Origin: JBEVNX01 sp040507895
GTDB taxonomy: Bacteria > Desulfobacterota > Binatia > JACPRU01
Length of the DNA: 5,869 nucleotides
NCBI GenBank assembly: GCA_040507895.1
Contig: JBEVNX010000203.1
Coordinates: forward strand, 1 to 5,869
Reading direction: 5' to 3'
Made by a program: the position numbers and the translations under genes. How positions within the stretch are numbered: position 1 is the stretch's first letter; each line of letters starts with the position of its first letter. Below, piece after piece: positions 1 through 3,402 of this stretch. Below the pieces are notes generated by a model. It was not told the origin of the DNA, did not search any database, and saw nothing but the letters and a program-made list of their open reading frames with translations.

Positions 1-980
1 GCGCGGATCGACCGGGTCGTCCAGTGCCGGACCTCCCAGGCGTTCTGGCCGGAGGCGAGGCGGACTTCCCGACCGCCGTGCTCGGCGCAGACCTCGAGCG
101 CGGTGCGTGCCGATTCCTCGACGTTCACCTCGGACCCGTCTGCTTCGAGAAAGAGCGTCGGCTGTTCCTCGAGGTGGTAGCCGCGGAAGCGATTCATGGC
201 GGCGATCGTGCGCCGGTCGATGAGCTCGACGGCGGCGAGGTCAATGCCGTAGGCCATCATGGAGGCAATCGCATCGGCCGCCCGCCGCTCGCTCGGGAAG
301 CAGAGTGCCAGCTGACGACGGGCCGCCGGGATTCCGCGCAAGCGCAGCGTGATCTCCGTGATGAGGCCCAGCGTGCCCTCGGCGCCGACGATCAGGCCGA
401 TGAGATGGTAGCCGGAGGAAGTCTTGCGGCAGTCGCTACCCAGGCGCAGCACGCGCCCATCGCCGACCACGACCGTCGCGGCGAGCACCGAATCGCGGGT
501 GCCGCCGTACTTCACGGAGTAGATGCCGCTCGCGTCGTTGGCCACCATCCCGCCGATCGTCGCGCTGTCGGAGCTTCCGCCGGGTGAAGGCGGGAAGAAT
601 AGTCCGTGGGGGCGCAGCGCCTGGTTCAGCCGGTCGTAGACGATGCCCGGCTCGACGCGTGCCAGAAGATCCGCGGCGCGGATCTCGAGCACGCGCTCCA
701 TGCGGCTGAAGTCGACGACCAGGCCGGCGCGGAGCGGAATGGGATTTCCCTCGAGGCTCGTGCCGGCGCCTCTCGCGGTGACCGGCACCCGGTGGCGCGC
801 GGCGACCACGACCAGCGCGGCCACTTCTTCGGTCGAGAGCGGCCACGCGATGGCGTCGGGGAGCGACGGCGGCAGTGACGACTCGTCTCGTGACGCGGCC
901 ACCAGATCGGCGGGTCGTGTCGACACCCGCTCGGCTCCGATCGCCGCGACGACCTCCTCGATCCAAGCCGTGGCGGGCAC
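1..980 (-). CDS. FAD-binding oxidase, D-lactate dehydrogenase / glycolate oxidase GlcD-type (3' end outside window)
   Basis: Flavoprotein of the PCMH-type FAD-binding family. Family members oxidise 2-hydroxy acids such as D-lactate or glycolate and pass electrons to cytochrome or the quinone pool. The minus-strand reading starts VPATAWIEEVVAAIG and has 326 visible codons; family members are usually about 450-480 aa, so roughly 130 residues are missing. The FAD-binding domain spans about residues 40-210. It contains VPVTARGAGTSLEGN (65-79), VEPGIVYDRL (109-118), PPSPGGSSDSATIGGMVAND (130-149), and SSGYHLIGLIVGAEGTLGLI (188-207). The C-terminal FAD-oxidase domain begins near residue 215; it shows AVELID, PTLFLEADGSE and NAWEVRHW, matching LDHD-like proteins. 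The GTG start is decided by an in-frame TAG four codons upstream, with no other start between. There is no clear Shine-Dalgarno site. The gene is divergent from the rest of the window. Family membership is confident; the substrate cannot be told from this sequence. Confidence 0.93.
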   Translation of the reverse strand, partial: MPATAWIEEVVAAIGAERVSTRPADLVAASRDESSLPPSLPDAIAWPLSTEEVAALVVVAARHRVPVTARGAGTSLEGNPIPLRAGLVVDFSRMERVLEIRAADLLARVEPGIVYDRLNQALRPHGLFFPPSPGGSSDSATIGGMVANDASGIYSVKYGGTRDSVLAATVVVGDGRVLRLGSDCRKTSSGYHLIGLIVGAEGTLGLITEITLRLRGIPAARRQLALCFPSERRAADAIASMMAYGIDLAAVELIDRRTIAAMNRFRGYHLEEQPTLFLEADGSEVNVEESARTALEVCAEHGGREVRLASGQNAWEVRHWTTRSIR

Positions 981-986
981 GGTATC

Positions 987-1014
987 ACTCTATCGAGGTG
1001 CGGGAAGATCGCAA
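987..1014 (-). promoter_or_regulatory. Candidate promoter for the FAD oxidase gene, possibly giving a leaderless mRNA
   Basis: On the minus strand, TTGCGA (1009-1014, four of six matches to TTGACA) is followed after 16 nt by TAGAGT (987-992, four of six matches to TATAAT). Transcription would be expected to begin about 7 nt downstream, which is at or next to the GTG start at 980. No purine-rich Shine-Dalgarno site lies before that GTG, so a leaderless or near-leaderless transcript would fit. Both boxes are imperfect, and in GC-rich bacteria the consensus may differ, so this is only a candidate. Confidence 0.25.
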
Positions 1015-1043
1015 CGGCACAACCCTCCGCGCGAAGAGAGCAA

Positions 1044-1080
1044 TACAATTCTTGACTCCGCCAGCGAGTTCAGCTTCGAT
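1044..1080 (+). promoter_or_regulatory. Candidate promoter elements for the small zinc-ribbon gene
   Basis: This is the most AT-rich stretch of the divergent region. TACAAT (1044-1049) matches the -10 consensus in five of six bases, but the expected -35 region around 1021-1026 (AACCCT) is poor. Alternatively, TTGACT (1052-1057) is a good -35 box, and 17 nt later lies a weak -10, TTCGAT (1075-1080). The second arrangement would start transcription almost on top of the Shine-Dalgarno site at 1087-1094, so the first is more compatible with that ribosome binding site. Neither is certain. Confidence 0.28.
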
Positions 1081-1086
1081 GACAGT

Positions 1087-1094
1087 GGAAGGAG
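1087..1094 (+). promoter_or_regulatory. Shine-Dalgarno site that sets the start of the zinc-ribbon gene
   Basis: GGAAGGAG lies 8 nt before the ATG at 1103. It is the strongest ribosome binding site in the window. It decides between two in-frame ATG codons, at 1079 and 1103. The earlier ATG has no such site in front of it, and starting there would place this motif inside the coding sequence. Confidence 0.75.
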
Positions 1095-1102
1095 TTCAGC
1101 GG

Positions 1103-1324
1103 ATGGAAGCAGTCGTTTTGCAAACCTTCATCTGCGCGGCCTGCGGCTGGCAGCTCGGCGCCATCGCCGACGTCAACTGCCCGCGTTGCCAGAAGGTCAT
1201 GCAAGCGGTGCCCGGAACTCGGCGCAAGAAGCTCTGCGGTCACGACGACCACGCGCAATGCACGATTCGGTGCTTCGCGACCGCAGAAGAGGTCGAGGGT
1301 AGCCGGAAGAAGGCCGCCGCGTAA
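1103..1324 (+). CDS. Small zinc-ribbon protein with a second Cys/His cluster, function unknown
   Basis: A 73-residue protein beginning MEAVVLQTFICAACGW. Two CxxC knuckles, C11-x2-C14 and C26-x2-C29 (CPRC), form a rubredoxin-like or zinc-ribbon pair separated by 11 residues. A second cluster follows a basic linker (RRKK, 40-43): C45, H47, H50, C53 and C57, in CGHDDHAQC plus IRC. This could hold a second metal ion. The tail is charged and ends KKAAA. There is no signal peptide or membrane segment, so it is expected to be cytoplasmic. The start at 1103 is chosen for its strong Shine-Dalgarno site; an ATG at 1079 would add 8 residues. I do not recognise the family. Metal binding is inferred from the spacing, and no enzyme motif is visible. 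It lies on the same strand as the operon starting at 1436, separated from it by 111 bp containing hairpins, so it is probably its own transcription unit or a leading gene. Confidence 0.8.
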   Translation: MEAVVLQTFICAACGWQLGAIADVNCPRCQKVMQAVPGTRRKKLCGHDDHAQCTIRCFATAEEVEGSRKKAAA

Positions 1325-1332
1325 GCGAATCG

Positions 1333-1350
1333 AGCGCTCGGCGCTGTTTT
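1333..1350 (+). terminator. Possible weak intrinsic terminator after the zinc-ribbon gene
   Basis: Eight nt after the stop codon, AGCGC (1333-1337) and GCGCT (1341-1345) can pair as a 5-bp GC-rich stem with a 3-nt loop, followed by GTTTT (1346-1350). The stem is short and the T run has only four bases, so termination may be weak, and read-through into the operon downstream is possible. Part of the stem also lies in the perfect 10-bp palindrome CGAGCGCTCG (1331-1340). Confidence 0.35.
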
Positions 1351-1362
1351 CGAACCGCCCGA

Positions 1363-1405
1363 CCGGCCCTCCTTGCCGGCCCAGGCGTCCGTCCGACTGG
1401 ACGCC
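1363..1405. repeat. Two small inverted repeats in the gap before the TPR operon
   Basis: CCGGC (1363-1367) pairs with GCCGG (1375-1379) across a 7-nt loop. GGCGTCC (1384-1390) pairs with GGACGCC (1399-1405) across an 8-nt loop. Neither is followed by a T tract, so they are not typical intrinsic terminators. They could be operator-like sites, RNA structure in a leader, or chance in GC-rich DNA. The second stem is a perfect 7 bp, and its right arm ends 30 nt before the ATG at 1436. Confidence 0.3.
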
Positions 1406-1435
1406 CGCTCCTGATTCCGACAATCCTGCGACTCG

Positions 1436-2599
1436 ATGAGGGAGCCCCCTTCCGCGCAGAGTGCCCTGCGTTTCTGCCCCGGTTGCGGCAAGCCGGTCGA
1501 TTCCGGTGCGAGGTTCTGCAGCGATTGCGGCGCGCGCGTCGCGAGCGAGGCCCAACCGGCGGAGCGCGTGCAACCGATCCCGCCTGCCTACGCCGGCCTG
1601 CTGGTGCTGGTCGGATTCCTTTCGGTCGGGCTGATCTTGTGGGCGCTCGTGGTCGCGCCGCGACGGGGCCCCGAGCGCCTGCCACTGGCGCAGAAGGAAT
1701 CTCCGCCGCCGTCAGCGAGCCAGTCGTCGAAAGGCGTGTTGCCCGAGAATCACCCCGAGCTCGAGATCCCCGCGGACGTCAAGAAGCATATCGAGGAGAT
1801 GGAGGCGAAGGCGGCCGCTCAGCCGAAGAGCCTCGAAACCTGGAAAGTGGTGGCAGAGGTCGAATACCGCGCCGCACAGATCGACCGCACGTACCTCGCA
1901 AAGGCCGAAGCATCATTCCGCCACGTTCTCGCGCTCGATGCCAAGAATCTCGACGCTCTCCGAGGTCTGGGCAACGTGCACTTCGACCGGGAGGAATACG
2001 ACAAGGCCGTCGAGTCCTATCAGAGCTACCTGGTGGTGAAGCCCGACGACCCGAGCGTGCGCACCGACCTGGGTACGATGTATCTCTACCGCGGCGAGGC
2101 GGACAAAGCGATCGCCGAGTATGGCGAGGTGCTCGCGCAGGACGAGAGGTTCTATCAGGCGCACTTCAACCTCGGCATCGCATACGCGCAGAAGGGCGAC
2201 GCCACGAAAGCGCTCGCATCCTTCGCGAGAGCGCGCGAGTTGGCGCCGGACGACGGCACGCGCAAGCAGATCGACGCGATGGCCGACCGCGCCCGCCGCC
2301 CGAGTGCCGCGGAGGAACCGCAGAGCTTCCAGCAGCGGACCGAGAGTGCACTGCGCGGTCACCCGATCGTCGGCCCGAAGATCGTCGCATTCCGATGGCC
2401 GTCGCCGACCGTCGGCGAGGTCCGCTTGCGCGAGTTCCCCATGCAAGGCATGCCCGAGATGGTGCGTCAGAAGTTCCTCGATCGGCTCAAACGCGAGCTC
2501 GCGGACGCCAAGCAGAAGAGCGGCGCGGCAGGATCGGCGAGGCTCGACCTGGTCGACGACGCAAGTGGGCAGTTGATGGCCACGGTGAGCGTCGAGTGA
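1436..2599 (+). CDS. Zinc-ribbon, single-TM, tetratricopeptide-repeat protein
   Basis: A 387-residue protein of unknown function, built for protein-protein contacts. Domains in order: a zinc ribbon, C14-P-G-C17 and C28-x2-C31 (residues 12-35); one hydrophobic segment at about 52-74 (YAGLLVLVGFLSVGLILWAL), fitting a single transmembrane helix; a Pro/Ser-rich linker (78-112); about four TPR units over residues 131-273, including ALRGLGNVHFDREEYDKAVE, VRTDLGTMYLYRGEADKAIA and AHFNLGIAYAQKGDATKALA; and an unrecognised C-terminal domain at about 296-387. The ATG at 1436 is the only possible start downstream of an in-frame TGA at 1412, yet it has no clear Shine-Dalgarno site. The stop overlaps the start of the AAA+ ATPase gene by 4 nt, which points to a shared job. 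Positive charges flank the membrane segment on both sides, so the topology is unclear. It could be an adaptor for the ATPase-VWA pair or a separate assembly factor. Confidence 0.92.
   Translation: MREPPSAQSALRFCPGCGKPVDSGARFCSDCGARVASEAQPAERVQPIPPAYAGLLVLVGFLSVGLILWALVVAPRRGPERLPLAQKESPPPSASQSSKGVLPENHPELEIPADVKKHIEEMEAKAAAQPKSLETWKVVAEVEYRAAQIDRTYLAKAEASFRHVLALDAKNLDALRGLGNVHFDREEYDKAVESYQSYLVVKPDDPSVRTDLGTMYLYRGEADKAIAEYGEVLAQDERFYQAHFNLGIAYAQKGDATKALASFARARELAPDDGTRKQIDAMADRARRPSAAEEPQSFQQRTESALRGHPIVGPKIVAFRWPSPTVGEVRLREFPMQGMPEMVRQKFLDRLKRELADAKQKSGAAGSARLDLVDDASGQLMATVSVE
2584..2589 (+). promoter_or_regulatory. Weak Shine-Dalgarno site for the AAA+ ATPase gene
   Basis: GGTGAG lies 6 nt before the GTG start at 2596 and inside the 3' end of the TPR gene. 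With the GTGA stop/start overlap (2596-2599), it suggests initiation mainly by ribosomes finishing the upstream gene. Confidence 0.4.
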
Positions 2600-3402
2600 A
2601 CCACCCTGCGACCCCCTACTATTTGCCGGTGGGCGACGAAGTCGAGCTCTTCGAAGCCGCTTGGCGATGCCGGCTGCCCGTGCTCCTCAAGGGCCCGACA
2701 GGTTGCGGCAAGACGCGATTCATCGAGCACGTCACCCACCGGTTTCACAGTTCGGCTCGCGACGGTGCGCCGGGCCTGATCACCGTGGCGTGTCACGAAG
2801 ATCTCACGGGCAGCGATCTCGTTGGCCGCTACCTGATCAAGGGCGACGACACGGTGTGGATCGACGGCCCGCTCACCCAAGCCGTGCGCGCGGGGGCCGT
2901 CTGCTATCTCGACGAGATCGTCGAGGCGCGCAAGGATACGATCGTTTTGATCCACCCTCTCACCGATCATCGCCGCATCCTGCCAATCGACAAGCGGGGC
3001 GAGATCCTCGATGCGCACGACGACTTCCTTCTAGTGATTTCGTACAACCCCGGCTACCAGAGCGTGCTGAAGGACCTGAAGCCTTCGACACGCCAGCGCT
3101 TCGTGGCGATCGAATTCGGCTATCCACCGCGCGACAAGGAGGCGGAGGTGATCGCGCACGAGAGCGGCATCGACGCCTCCACGGCCCTCGAGCTAGCCGC
3201 GCTCGGCGAAAAGGTGCGCAACTTGAAGGCCAGCGGCCTCGAGGAAGGCGTGAGCACGCGCTTGCTGATCTACGCCGCACAGCTCATGCGTAGCGGCGTG
3301 AGCGCGCGGGCGGCCTGCTCGGCCGCGGTGACGCGCGCCCTTTCCGACGACCCCGAGACGCAACGCGCGATCGACGAGCTCTGCGCCACGGTCTTTCCGT
3401 GA
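2596..3402 (+). CDS. CbbQ/NirQ/NorQ-family MoxR AAA+ ATPase
   Basis: A 268-residue cytoplasmic ATPase, the usual length for CbbQ/NorQ proteins. In this family, ATP hydrolysis by a hexamer remodels a client enzyme together with a CbbO/NorD VWA partner (Rubisco reactivation or nitric oxide reductase maturation). Visible motifs: the N-terminal family signature PYYLPVGDEVELFEAAWR (7-24), Walker A GPTGCGKT (33-40), HEDLTGSDLVGRYL (67-80), Walker B AVCYLDE with catalytic D106-E107 (101-107), a sensor-1-like SYNPG with N151 (149-153), a candidate arginine finger in STRQRF (164-169), and a sensor-2-like STRLL with R222 (220-224). The C-terminal part (about 173-268) corresponds to the CbbQ_C region. 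All ATPase residues appear intact. The GTG start overlaps the TPR stop by 4 nt, and the reading frame fits the family N-terminus. Its own stop overlaps the start of the long partner gene in the same way. Which client it serves (cbbQ, norQ, nirQ or another type) cannot be decided here, so no symbol is given. Confidence 0.96.
   Translation: MNHPATPYYLPVGDEVELFEAAWRCRLPVLLKGPTGCGKTRFIEHVTHRFHSSARDGAPGLITVACHEDLTGSDLVGRYLIKGDDTVWIDGPLTQAVRAGAVCYLDEIVEARKDTIVLIHPLTDHRRILPIDKRGEILDAHDDFLLVISYNPGYQSVLKDLKPSTRQRFVAIEFGYPPRDKEAEVIAHESGIDASTALELAALGEKVRNLKASGLEEGVSTRLLIYAAQLMRSGVSARAACSAAVTRALSDDPETQRAIDELCATVFP

Noticed and set aside
24..966. Open frames on both strands over the FAD oxidase region
   Set aside because: They are off-frame shadows. 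Only the minus-strand frame from 980 shows PCMH FAD-binding motifs.
1079..1102. Earlier ATG for the zinc-ribbon gene
   Set aside because: It has no ribosome binding site, while the ATG at 1103 has GGAAGGAG at ideal spacing.
1483..2595. Upstream in-frame extension of the ATPase gene over the TPR gene
   Set aside because: The extension is Arg-rich and unlike any family N-terminus. The ATPase family begins at the GTG at 2596, and the TPR frame is clearly the coding one here.
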